A stretch of DNA of 64,000 bases from Nostoc sp. JL34 (GTDB taxonomy: Bacteria; Cyanobacteriota; Cyanobacteriia; Cyanobacteriales; Nostocaceae). Position 1 is the stretch's first letter. Every line of letters starts with the position of its first letter. The notes beneath the pieces were generated by a model that was not told the origin of the DNA, made no database searches, and worked only from the letters and a program-made list of their open reading frames with translations. Positions 44,334-52,801 of this stretch are shown in pieces. The stretch is from contig NZ_JABXKQ010000039.1 in the NCBI RefSeq assembly GCF_017114945.1, positions 23,541 to 87,540 of the forward strand. The letters are read 5' to 3'. The translations under genes and the position numbers were made by a program.

Positions 44334-46753
44334 TGAGTCAGTTAGTTATCTTAAACTTGGGTAAAGGTAATTTGCATTCAGGTTTTCCTTTTGTGACTGT
44401 TCAGCTATTCTACGAGAACTCACTTGATGAGCATCTACAAGAAGAGAATAATTCACAATGGAGGCAATTTCAAGGTAATTTACCAGCTAGCCCAATTCTT
44501 CTCGATCTATATTGCCGCTGGCAATTATTATATGAATTAATCTACGAATCTCGCTACATAAATGTAGGTTTACGCCAATCTCAGCCAAGCAATGAAGATA
44601 TCAAAATTGATGATGCTGATGTGACTCACTTTTCTGATATAGATTTTTATAAAGTATGTCATGAGTTACAAAAACAAATCGATATCTGGCTAGATGCTGA
44701 AGAGTTTCGTCATATTGATCGCCAATTACGGATGCAGTTGAGTAGCGATGATGAAATCCGCTTTATTATTCAAAGTGAAGATATATTGCTTAGGAAACTC
44801 CCTTGGCATCTTTGGCGTTTTTTTAGTGATTATCCCAAAGCAGAAGTTGGTTTAAGTTCTATCGAGTTTGAAACCAAAACTCAGGTTAAAAATTATACGC
44901 GGCAAGTAAAAATATTAGCGGTTTTAGGTGATAGTAAAGGAATTGATATTGACACAGATAGGAAGATATTAGAGAGTTTACCATCTGCTAAAACAGTATT
45001 TATAGTAGAACCAAAACATTCAGAATTAGATACACTACTTTGGGATAATCAAGGATGGAATATTCTATATTTTGCTGGACATAGTTATAGTAGTAAGGAA
45101 AATAATACTGGTTATATACATATCAATAAAAATGAATATCTAAATATCAATCATTTAACTAATGCTCTGAAAAAAGCTTTAAAAAATGGGCTGCAAATAG
45201 CAATTTTTAACTCTTGCGATGGCTTGGGATTAGCACAAAAATTAGATGATTTACATATTCCCCAAATCATTGTCATGCGTGAAAGAGTGCCAGATAAAGT
45301 AGCACAGGAGTTTTTAAAGCACTTTTTAATAAACTTTGCTGAAGGTCAATCATTTTATTTATCAGTGCGACAAGCGCGGGAAAAGTTGCAGGGTTTAGAA
45401 AGTGAATTTCCGGCTGCTAGTTGGTTGCCAGTAATTTGTCAAAATCCAGCAGAAATTTCACCTCTTTGGGAAAACTTAAAAGGTAAAAACCAGGAATTAA
45501 AGAAATATATTCTCCCTAAACCACATAAAATTAAAATTAATTATAAAATAATTTCAATTGTTAGTTTTCTTGTCACTAGTTTGATAGCAATAAGTCGATA
45601 TTTCGGGATCTTACAGTCTTGGGAACTGAAAGCATTTGACCATCTAATGCAGATGCGATCGCCGGAATCAGAAGATAGTCGTCTATTAATTGTTGGTGCA
45701 GATGAAAAGGATATCCGCACCTATGGTTATCCTCTACCAGATGCTGTAATAACTCGACTTTTGAACAAATTACAGCAGTATCAACCCGCAGCTATTGGCT
45801 TGAACATTGTCCGCGATTCACCTGTACCAATTAATGATATAACTAGTCATCAAGCACTGATTAATCATTTCCAGAAAAATCATAACCTGATGGCTGTATG
45901 TGCATTGAATGACAGTCCTGAACAAAGCATTGCACCTCTATCTCAAAGTCCAGAAAACCAAGTGGGTTTTGTTGATTTATACGACGACTTACAGCAGACT
46001 AACAATCAAGATCAAACAGTCCGTCGCTATCTTTTATCCCGTAGCGAAAATCCGATATCTGAAGCTTCTTCCTGTACTGCCAAGTATTCCTTTGGCTGGC
46101 AATTAGCATATCAATATCTCAATACAAAAAAAATTCCAGTAGCAACCTTCAAAGATGATTGGAAATTCGGTGCATTTGTCATCAAGCGGCTGGAAAAATC
46201 TAGTGGGGGGTATCAAAACTTAGATGCACAGGGAAACCAACTACTGATTAATTATCGCCATACTCTAGACCCCATTCATATTGCTCAACAAGTCACCCTG
46301 AGAGATATTTTGAATGCCGATCGCGATCGCTTTAACCCCGCTTGGGTGAGAAATAGAGTCGTCCTCATCGGTGTTGTTGCACCCAGTGTCAAAGACCCGC
46401 ATCAGACACCTTATGGTGAAATGCGATCGCTTTACATCCACGCCCATGTCGTCAGCCAATTACTCAGTACCGTCGAAGACCATAGACCACTATTATGGTG
46501 GCTACCAAAATGGAGTGAAACCCTATGGATATTTTGCTGGTCATTGACGGGAAGTATTGTGGTTTGGCGTGTCAAAATCTCACTTCACCGAGGCTTGGCA
46601 CTTGGTATATGCAGTGCTATCTTATACGGAATCTGCTGGAGTATTTTCTCTTTGGGTGGGTGGATACCAGTGATTCCAGGAATCATCGCCTTGGTTGCGC
46701 CTTGGGGTGTTATTTGGCTAGGTAATGCCGTTTACAACAAACAACAGACATGA
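44333..46753 (+). CDS. CHAT protease - CHASE2 membrane protein (module B)
   Basis: An 806-residue membrane protein. Residues about 185-380 form a CHAT (caspase HetF associated with TPRs) domain with the His-Cys dyad intact: His250 in YFAGHS and Cys295 in FNSCDG. A membrane helix (about 403-425) leads to FGILQSWELKAFDHLMQMR and a CHASE2 sensor domain (to about 690), then three C-terminal helices. From the helix onward it parallels the AAA-CHASE2 protein at 9204 (both share ILQ/LLQ-x-x-ELKAFD and HAxxVSQ). This suggests a membrane sensor that controls a cytoplasmic caspase-like protease. It overlaps DUF1822 by 1 nt and DUF928 by 4 nt. No kinase output is present. Confidence 0.86.
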   Translation: MSQLVILNLGKGNLHSGFPFVTVQLFYENSLDEHLQEENNSQWRQFQGNLPASPILLDLYCRWQLLYELIYESRYINVGLRQSQPSNEDIKIDDADVTHFSDIDFYKVCHELQKQIDIWLDAEEFRHIDRQLRMQLSSDDEIRFIIQSEDILLRKLPWHLWRFFSDYPKAEVGLSSIEFETKTQVKNYTRQVKILAVLGDSKGIDIDTDRKILESLPSAKTVFIVEPKHSELDTLLWDNQGWNILYFAGHSYSSKENNTGYIHINKNEYLNINHLTNALKKALKNGLQIAIFNSCDGLGLAQKLDDLHIPQIIVMRERVPDKVAQEFLKHFLINFAEGQSFYLSVRQAREKLQGLESEFPAASWLPVICQNPAEISPLWENLKGKNQELKKYILPKPHKIKINYKIISIVSFLVTSLIAISRYFGILQSWELKAFDHLMQMRSPESEDSRLLIVGADEKDIRTYGYPLPDAVITRLLNKLQQYQPAAIGLNIVRDSPVPINDITSHQALINHFQKNHNLMAVCALNDSPEQSIAPLSQSPENQVGFVDLYDDLQQTNNQDQTVRRYLLSRSENPISEASSCTAKYSFGWQLAYQYLNTKKIPVATFKDDWKFGAFVIKRLEKSSGGYQNLDAQGNQLLINYRHTLDPIHIAQQVTLRDILNADRDRFNPAWVRNRVVLIGVVAPSVKDPHQTPYGEMRSLYIHAHVVSQLLSTVEDHRPLLWWLPKWSETLWIFCWSLTGSIVVWRVKISLHRGLALGICSAILYGICWSIFSLGGWIPVIPGIIALVAPWGVIWLGNAVYNKQQT

Positions 46754-47472
46754 AACAGGTTAGGATTTTTGTCAGGTTTATCTGTACTGGAATTTTGATG
46801 TTGGGTACACAAGGACTCAAACAACCAAATTTATCTGCAAGTCCACCACCACCCAAACCACCTACGACAGGTACACCGAAAGGAAATTCCACACCAGGAA
46901 CAACCCGTCCAGCGATTGCATGTAAGCCAACGAGTAAACCTCTGACGGCACTTAACGCCAACGATGGCAATGATTTTACAGCCTCTCCATATCCTAGTTT
47001 TTGGTTTTATGTACCTTACAGTCAGAACGACATCCGACACGCCGAATTTATACTACTCGACGCGCAGGAACGCACAACTATTTATCAAACTACAGTTAAA
47101 TTAGCTACCAAAACAGGACTAATAAAAATTTCTCTGCCTTCAGGGTCAAAAAATTTGCTGCAACCAAATCAGAATTACCGCTGGTACTTGATGTTAAATT
47201 GTCAGGGTAGTAATAGTGATGAACCTGATGCTGTTGTCGATGGATGGATACAGCGTAAAGTCATCACTAGTAATCTTTTGCATCATCAAGTAGATAAGTT
47301 ACATAAATATATTTTTTATACTAAAAATCATCTTTGGTATGATGCAGTCAATGATTTGGCACAATTGCATTTTAATTATCCAGGTGATGCTGAAATTCAA
47401 GTAGCCTGGATAAATTTACTCAAGCAATTAGACAAAGAATGGTTAGCACAAGAAAAGTTTTTTGATGAGTAA
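46750..47472 (+). CDS. DUF928 exported protein (module B)
   Basis: A 240-residue protein starting at ATGA, 4 nt inside the CHASE2 gene. The N-terminal hydrophobic segment (FVRFICTGILMLG) followed by a Pro-rich stretch acts as signal or anchor; a cleavage site is less clear than in the paralogue. The DUF928 core reads FWFYVPYSQNDIRHAEFIL, TIYQTTVKL, NYRWYLMLNCQ and VDGWIQRK, each aligning with the 8310 protein. The coupled translation with the sensor protease suggests that DUF928 is a dedicated extracytoplasmic partner, for example a ligand for CHASE2; this is inference. Confidence 0.84.
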   Translation: MKQVRIFVRFICTGILMLGTQGLKQPNLSASPPPPKPPTTGTPKGNSTPGTTRPAIACKPTSKPLTALNANDGNDFTASPYPSFWFYVPYSQNDIRHAEFILLDAQERTTIYQTTVKLATKTGLIKISLPSGSKNLLQPNQNYRWYLMLNCQGSNSDEPDAVVDGWIQRKVITSNLLHHQVDKLHKYIFYTKNHLWYDAVNDLAQLHFNYPGDAEIQVAWINLLKQLDKEWLAQEKFFDE

Positions 47473-47615
47473 GATTATTTTTGGTAAAAACTGTAAATAA
47501 TAGGGTAGGCAAGATATCTACCGCATAATAATTTTGATTAATTTACTTATAGCTCGCGTTTTACGCGCAAAATGCGCTTTAGGAGCATCTCAATGAGTGT
47601 AAAAATACCCCTAGC

Positions 47616-47710
47616 CCTGGCGAATGAAATTCGCGGCTATACAGACAAAACCCACCTTCGTGGGTTTAAAATTCCTTGAGTCCGCGTAGCCGCGATTTTT
47701 AATCGCCAGG
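47616..47710. repeat. CCTGGCGA palindromic repeat element
   Basis: CCTGGCGA at the left end and TCGCCAGG at the right end, with inner TTCGCGGCTA / TAGCCGCGA and a central ACCCACCTTCGTGGGTTT hairpin. These nested inverted repeats make one strongly folded ~95-nt element. I recognise the type as a common interspersed palindromic repeat of Nostoc-like genomes; it encodes no protein. Confidence 0.8.
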
Positions 47711-47880
47711 TATATTTGCAAAGGTGAGATGCTCCCTACGCTTTTCTCCAAGCAAGGCAAATTATTGAAACAAAATAAATATTTAATAACAAATAAAAAT
47801 TTTCTAAAAATAAATTATTCAAGTATAAATAAAAAATTATGCAATTGTACGGTATTTATAAAAAGTTCAAAAACATTTAT

Positions 47881-48076
47881 CCAAAAAATCTCACTACCCT
47901 CATATTTGATTGAGGTTATTCCCAATTAGATAATTAGGAGTCTAATTCTCAATTATTGCTCCATATATGGAGAGCATTTGTAGCGATTTTTATAAGAGTC
48001 ACAAGTAGTGTCTGTTATGGGCGATCGCACAATCTCAGCAAAATTATTTTCCAAAAAATCTTATTACCCTCATATT
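47881..48076. repeat. Pair of 26-bp direct repeats upstream of the HTH gene
   Basis: CCAAAAAATCTCACTACCCT...CATATT (47881-47906) and CCAAAAAATCTTATTACCCT...CATATT (48051-48076) differ at two positions, and similar AATTAGGA/TATTAGGA segments follow each. The pair could be regulatory sites or a small duplication. Confidence 0.7.
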
Positions 48077-48128
48077 GCTATCATTTTCTCCCCAAATAAA
48101 ATATTAGGACATAAAACATAGTGGAGAT

Positions 48129-48632
48129 ATGAAGCAAAGTAATCTTTCTATTAAGCAACAGTACTTGACTCCCTTTGAGCAAAAAGGACTGCAAAAAATT
48201 TTAGAGCAAGAAGACTTACCTAAAAAATACCGTCAGCGTATCCAAATCATGCTCCTAGCAGATGAAGGTAAAACGCAGAGTAAAATCTGTCAATTACTAA
48301 ACTGTTCTCGGATGACGGTAAGACACTGGCTTTTGGTAGTTAAATCAGGTGAGGCTCATAATTGGAATGCCTTTCCTATTGGTAGGCCAAAGATAGTAAA
48401 TGATCAGTATCTAGACAGATTGAAGGAACTAATTAGCCACAGTCCCGCATATTTTGGCTATCCATTTCGGCGTTGGACAGCGCAATGGTTAAGCAAACAT
48501 CTCGCAAAAGAATTGGGTGTTGAAGTAGGTGTTCGTCATATCAATCGTCTGCTCAAGGAAATGGGTTTATCCACCCGACTGAAACCCGTGGAAGCTTTTG
48601 ACTCTACTCAAAACAGCAATAACAAACAGTAA
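48129..48632 (+). CDS. Winged HTH protein resembling the N-terminus of an IS630-type transposase
   Basis: A 167-residue protein. Residues about 30-75 (KKYRQRIQIMLLADEGKTQ, SKICQLLNCSRMTVRHWLL) form a first HTH; residues about 105-150 (SPAYFGYPFRRWTAQWLSKH, VGVRHINRLLKEMGL) form the second winged HTH common to IS630-type transposases. The DDE catalytic domain is missing, and no remnant follows in other frames. It ends naturally after KPVEAFDSTQN. It is therefore either a truncated transposase or, because the frame is clean, a domesticated DNA-binding protein. It stands alone on the plus strand. Confidence 0.72.
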   Translation: MKQSNLSIKQQYLTPFEQKGLQKILEQEDLPKKYRQRIQIMLLADEGKTQSKICQLLNCSRMTVRHWLLVVKSGEAHNWNAFPIGRPKIVNDQYLDRLKELISHSPAYFGYPFRRWTAQWLSKHLAKELGVEVGVRHINRLLKEMGLSTRLKPVEAFDSTQNSNNKQ

Positions 48633-48664
48633 TCAGCTTGTAATTAGTGATCCCTAATCCCACT

Positions 48665-48707
48665 GGTTTGTAGTTGCGCTATCTTTGCTAAAGCACAACT
48701 ACAAGCC
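48665..48707. repeat. GGTTTGTAGTTG palindromic repeat
   Basis: GGTTTGTAGTTG (48665-48676) pairs with CAACTACAAGCC (48696-48707), 12 bp with one G-T pair. The sequence type is a common intergenic palindrome in Nostoc-like genomes. Placed 32 nt after the HTH gene, it may also help terminate transcription. Confidence 0.7.
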
Positions 48708-48898
48708 AAATACAGAGATTTTACATTTTGTTGCATAGGTTTGTTTTTTATTGCTAACCTACTTACTCGACCAATACCATGCTGCTGTACGACACCTGTT
48801 ACAGTTTCCCAACTTTTAATTTGAAAAAAAGGCTATTTCAGAATGTAGGCGATCGCATTTGTCAAACGGCTATTTACCATAGCCGCTAACACTCATAT

Positions 48899-50611
48899 TC
48901 AGCAAGAATGTTTACCAGACAAAGCACTGTGGGGTAAAACCCTTAACACTTCTTCTACTGTTGTCACCCCAGTTGTCACCTTTTGGGCAGCAGCCACACC
49001 AAAGGAGGTATAGTTAATTTCCTTCAGATAGCGATGTAGCTGAGTCATTGTCCCTTCATAAATCAGTTCGCGCACCCGATCATCCACATCCAGTAATTCT
49101 ACGATCGCTTCCCGCCCCAAATAGCCAGAATGAAAACACTTAGGACAACCTTTTCCCCTGCGCCAGCCTGTGGTTGCAGCATTCGTTGCTTCTAATCCCA
49201 GTCTCTGTAAATCTGTTGCTGTTGGGGTGTAAGATTCTGCACAGTGAGGACAAACCCGACGCACTAAACGTTGAGCAATAATACCTAAAAGAGCATCACT
49301 CACTAAACTGGGATCTTGTCCAATATCTTTGAGGCGAGGAATAGCACCAACTGCGTCATTGGTATGCAGTGTGGTAAATACCAAATGTCCTGTTAAAGCT
49401 GCTCTAATAGCAGTTTCTGCTGTTTCTCGATCTCTGATTTCTCCTAACATAATCACATCAGGGTCTTGCCGGAGAATTGCCCGTAACCCAGCAGCAAAGG
49501 TCATACCAGCTGCTTCGTTGACTTGGGTTTGGGTAATACCTGGTAATACATATTCTACTGGGTCTTCTACTGTCACCACGTTGACTGATTCAGTGGCTAC
49601 TCTTTGTAAACTGGTGTAAAGGGTGCTGGTTTTCCCGGAACCTGTGGGGCCTGTGAGAATAATCATTCCTTGGGGTTGACTTAACCATCTTCTGTAAGTT
49701 TCTAATGTAGTTCCAGAAAACCCTAACCCATCCATATTAGAAAAGGGATTGCGCTGAGGTAACAAACGAATTACTACTTTTTCGCCACCTACGCAGGGAA
49801 GGGTGCTAACTCGCATATCTAATCCCACTTCTGATGATCCAGCCGTTGCATACTTCTCACCGATGCGTCCGTCTTGAGGGCGACGGCTTTCGGATATATC
49901 TATTTCTGCCATCACTTTGAGAGTTACAACTACTTTTCGACTCACTTCTAGGGGGAGAGTGGTAATAGTCCGCAATACGCCATCTATGCGATAGCGGACT
50001 CTTAATCCTGCTGGCATTGGTTCTAGGTGGATGTCACTAGCACGGTTGCGTAAAGCGCCACTGATAATGGTTTTGACTCGCTCGATTTGGTCTGATGCTT
50101 TGGAGAGATAGAGTTCTGTGAGTTCGGAAATGTTTTCTGATTCTGATATCTGGGTGAGGGGATTGATTAGAGATTCGCTACTGATTTTATTCAAATCGAG
50201 GTTTTGCGTGTGATACCAAGCGTTATAGCTTTTTTCGGCGATGGGGATGATTTTGATTTCAGTAGCTGTGCGATCGCTCAATTTCTGAATTATATCTGGT
50301 GTCGGGGTGACTGGAGTGCCCAAATAGTAGCAATTGCGCCAGAGTAATAGGGGAATAACTGGGGGTAATCCCTGACGGTTGGCAAATTTGCGAAAAAATC
50401 GAAAACTGACTTCAGAATCTAATAATTCCAGGTTGAGTTTTCCTGTCTCGTCGATTAAGAGACTGATTGCTTGTTGGCAGTTAATTTCGCCATTTTTTAG
50501 CTGTTGCCAAGAGGATAAAATATTAATGGTACTTTGCATAGAGTTTTCTCGTTCAATTAATAAATTAAAACTCAGATTGACTGATGAAGCCATCTGAGTT
50601 GATTTAGTCAC
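48899..50611 (-). CDS. GspE/PilB-type secretion ATPase
   Basis: A 570-residue hexameric ATPase of type II secretion or type IV pilus systems. Core motifs: Walker A GPTGSGKTST (Lys327), the Asp box VVTVEDPVEY, Walker B MLGEIRDRETA, the His box TLHTNDA, and a zinc-binding CPHC ... CPKC tetracysteine near residues 460-500. The N-terminal ~150 residues are divergent from the usual MshEN region. It is shorter than a typical cyanobacterial PilB (about 670), so a second paralogue with another role is likely. The GTG at 50611 is one start; ATG 50593 or 50539 are alternatives. No pilin or inner-membrane PilC-type gene is adjacent. Confidence 0.9.
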   Translation of the reverse strand: MTKSTQMASSVNLSFNLLIERENSMQSTINILSSWQQLKNGEINCQQAISLLIDETGKLNLELLDSEVSFRFFRKFANRQGLPPVIPLLLWRNCYYLGTPVTPTPDIIQKLSDRTATEIKIIPIAEKSYNAWYHTQNLDLNKISSESLINPLTQISESENISELTELYLSKASDQIERVKTIISGALRNRASDIHLEPMPAGLRVRYRIDGVLRTITTLPLEVSRKVVVTLKVMAEIDISESRRPQDGRIGEKYATAGSSEVGLDMRVSTLPCVGGEKVVIRLLPQRNPFSNMDGLGFSGTTLETYRRWLSQPQGMIILTGPTGSGKTSTLYTSLQRVATESVNVVTVEDPVEYVLPGITQTQVNEAAGMTFAAGLRAILRQDPDVIMLGEIRDRETAETAIRAALTGHLVFTTLHTNDAVGAIPRLKDIGQDPSLVSDALLGIIAQRLVRRVCPHCAESYTPTATDLQRLGLEATNAATTGWRRGKGCPKCFHSGYLGREAIVELLDVDDRVRELIYEGTMTQLHRYLKEINYTSFGVAAAQKVTTGVTTVEEVLRVLPHSALSGKHSC

Positions 50612-50704
50612 CGTCTAATTAGAAACTGTTTACTGTTTCAGGTGCGTATGTAATTAATTAGATTGGAAGTCGTAAAAAAAGCAACTGAAGCAGCCTTGAT
50701 TGAC

Positions 50705-51685
50705 TTACCGAGGATTTGTCCAAACTATTCCTGTACCATAACCTTGAGCGCGACCATCAGGAATGTTAATCCACCATGTCTGCTCTTTCACGTAACCTGC
50801 ATTTTGTGATAGACCAGAATCCATAATTTTAACTTGCCGTTGCCCATTCGGGAGTTGCTGTGCAGCCATGACGATTGCTACATGACCGTAAGGCAAAGTT
50901 ATAGAAGGGAAAGAAATAACAGCACCACGCTTGGGTAGACCCTGATTAGTCAAAGGCTCAAAATATTGCTTGTAATTTGTAGCAACTTTATTTGCAACAC
51001 CTCCACCATTATCAAGGTATACAGTTTGAGTCCGTTGATTTGCTGGGAAGAAAACTTCTGCAATATAACGAGCAATCAAAGAAACACACTCACCCTTATA
51101 GTTAGCCGTATCTAACCGAGCAATGTACCGTTGACCTTGAGCCCACTTAAAAAATGCTTCTGCTCCATTAGACGCTTGATCTATAAATATACTACTCTTC
51201 CAGCGTTGATTACCATTATTCCCATCACAATTCCATAGATAAACTTTTCCTTGATTATCCCTGGTCGGAGTATCTATACAAAGATTTGTCCCAGTCCGTT
51301 TGATTAAGTTAAAATTATTACCAACACCAACTATGTTCCAGTTTTGGTCAGGGTCATTAGCGTCGCAAGACCAGACATTAATTTGTGAGCCGTTGGTCAA
51401 ATAATGAGCATTCAAACACTTGCCAGTAGAACGATGTTTTAAAAGAATACCACCACGATTTCCTGGCAATCTGTCGAACTGTTGGTCAGGATCATTATCA
51501 TTTCGTCGATAGATTGACATTCTGGGAGTACCATCAATGCGGCCGAAATTGTTATTGGTATTTAATGCCACACCTTCTTGAACAAAAAAAGTTTCCGCAG
51601 CTTGAGCAGATACTGAACCAACAGAGAATGTAAAAGAAAGAGATGCAGCTGCTAACGCAATAGATTTACAAACGTTGTGAGACAT
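50705..51685 (-). CDS. Secreted ricin-type lectin with CHAP amidase domain
   Basis: A 326-residue secreted protein. A signal peptide (about 1-29, SVSAQAAE) precedes a beta-trefoil of three lobes (about 35-165) with the degenerate QxW pattern DPDQQF, DPDQNW, NGNQRW, as in carbohydrate-binding ricin B chains. Residues about 185-320 form a CHAP cysteine amidase/endopeptidase domain with Cys200 in YKGECVSL and His268 in PYGHVAIVM. Such fusions bind glycans and cut peptidoglycan cross-bridges. It may be a cell-wall remodelling enzyme or an exported antibacterial effector; nothing decides which. The small secreted protein gene is 53 nt upstream on the same strand. Confidence 0.87.
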   Translation of the reverse strand: MSHNVCKSIALAAASLSFTFSVGSVSAQAAETFFVQEGVALNTNNNFGRIDGTPRMSIYRRNDNDPDQQFDRLPGNRGGILLKHRSTGKCLNAHYLTNGSQINVWSCDANDPDQNWNIVGVGNNFNLIKRTGTNLCIDTPTRDNQGKVYLWNCDGNNGNQRWKSSIFIDQASNGAEAFFKWAQGQRYIARLDTANYKGECVSLIARYIAEVFFPANQRTQTVYLDNGGGVANKVATNYKQYFEPLTNQGLPKRGAVISFPSITLPYGHVAIVMAAQQLPNGQRQVKIMDSGLSQNAGYVKEQTWWINIPDGRAQGYGTGIVWTNPR

Positions 51686-51738
51686 AATATGATGATTCCT
51701 TTTGACTTGATGTTTGATAGTGCTAATTGATGGAAAAA

Positions 51739-52065
51739 CTATTGGCCTTTAACTGTTTGCAAAGTAGGATGTTTCTTTGGAGATACAATATCGGCTCTTA
51801 CTTTTTTAGCCATTTCGTAAGGTAAACAAATCACATCACCATTTTTCTGTCTGCATAAACTACTCCCTGATATATAAGGGTTTTCCCATTTATCCCAATT
51901 CAAAACGGCTGGCATAGATATAACTCGTGAAGCTCGTTCTTCATCTGATAAATAAGGATCGTCGGAACCACCTGCATGAGCTTTATCTGTTATCAAAAAC
52001 AAACTAGTCAATATCACCAGAGCCGGTGGTAAAACCTGCTTTGCAAGAAAAAAAATTCCTTTCAT
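51739..52065 (-). CDS. Small secreted protein, unknown
   Basis: A 108-residue protein with a clear signal peptide (about 1-31, ending DKAHA) and a short mature part of about 77 residues, with two cysteines (SSLCRQKNGDVICLPYEM) that could form a disulphide. No family is recognised. It is directly upstream of the ricin-CHAP gene on the same strand (53-nt gap), so it probably shares its transcript. Function could be partner, inhibitor or unrelated. Confidence 0.65.
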   Translation of the reverse strand: MKGIFFLAKQVLPPALVILTSLFLITDKAHAGGSDDPYLSDEERASRVISMPAVLNWDKWENPYISGSSLCRQKNGDVICLPYEMAKKVRADIVSPKKHPTLQTVKGQ

Positions 52066-52801
52066 GTTCGTTATTCAGCAAGCAAAATAGAGAAGGAGAA
52101 AATTATCATCGATTTTTAAAGGTTCCAATTGCCAAACAACTTGAATTGCTTTTGAATTAATTTGGCACGTTATCAGTAAGTAAAACTACAGAGCTTTTTC
52201 TCCTTCCTTATTTACTATTTCATTTGATAAAAACTAATTTGTCACTATCAATTAGCTAACTGAAAAGACATTAAAATAGCCACTGTTTTTATTAAATAGG
52301 TAGCAAATACAGATATTAAAATAACGATTTGTCAATGAAATGATCCAGAAAACACATTAAAAATAAAAATATATTGTGGAAAAATATAACTACTTTAAAT
52401 TGCTTAAGTAAGTTCACGTAAATAATATCTTTTCTGTAATTTAAGATGAGTCTCGTTTTAGACAAAAAGCTAAACATTTTGTCCAAATAAAATCTGAATT
52501 TGATGGATAGTATCGTTCTCAACACTGCTCAGTTAAGCCTAAAAAAGCACTCCGGGGTAGGTTGGGTTTCAAAAACTCACGAAAACCAAAATCCACTCAT
52601 TAACAGAATTACTCAACCCAATACATTAAGCTTGTCGCGCTACTACGAATATTCTTAACCGAGCAGTATTGGTATCATTCCTGAGATAAATCGAGCCAAT
52701 AAAAAATCCCTCTCCCAAATCTGAGAGAAGGAATTGGGGTATAAGGGCTTTTTCTCAACCCTGAAATTCTCAGTTACAATTCTTGGCTGAACCGTATTCC
52801 A
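52066..52801. other. Intergenic region containing a MITE-like element
   Basis: This 736-base region lies between the small secreted gene and TPR-CHAT gene. It contains the MITE-like element at 52520-52671 and an imperfect CCCTCTCCC/GAGAGAAGG hairpin at about 52710-52733. A minus-strand open frame at 52316-52525 is AT-biased, runs into the element, and is not accepted. Confidence 0.6.
52520..52671. mobile_element. MITE-like element with 18-bp terminal inverted repeats
   Basis: CAACACTGCTCAGTTAAG (52520-52537) and, on the opposite strand, CAATACTGCTCGGTTAAG (52671-52654) are 18-bp ends with two mismatches. Exactly outside them, GTATCGTTCT (52510-52519) and GTATCATTCC (52672-52681) match at 8 of 10 bases and could be an aged target duplication. 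The 152-bp element has no coding capacity and an inner GTAGGTTGGGTT core shared with 8231-8290. Confidence 0.7.

Larger units (their letters stand above)
47473..48128. other. Repeat-bearing intergenic region
   Basis: This 656-base, very AT-rich region holds a 95-bp palindromic element (47616-47710) and two related ~26-bp direct repeats (47881-47906 and 48051-48076) before the HTH gene. An ATG-started frame at 47729-47929 is low-complexity Asn/Lys/Ile-rich peptide without a ribosome binding site and is not accepted. Confidence 0.6.

Noticed and set aside
47729..47929. 66-codon frame in the AT-rich gap before the HTH gene
   Set aside because: Low-complexity Asn/Lys/Ile peptide with no ribosome binding site; it also contains one of the direct repeats.
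52316..52525. 69-codon minus-strand frame
   Set aside because: Phe/Leu/Ile-rich by AT bias, and its start lies in the end of the MITE-like element.
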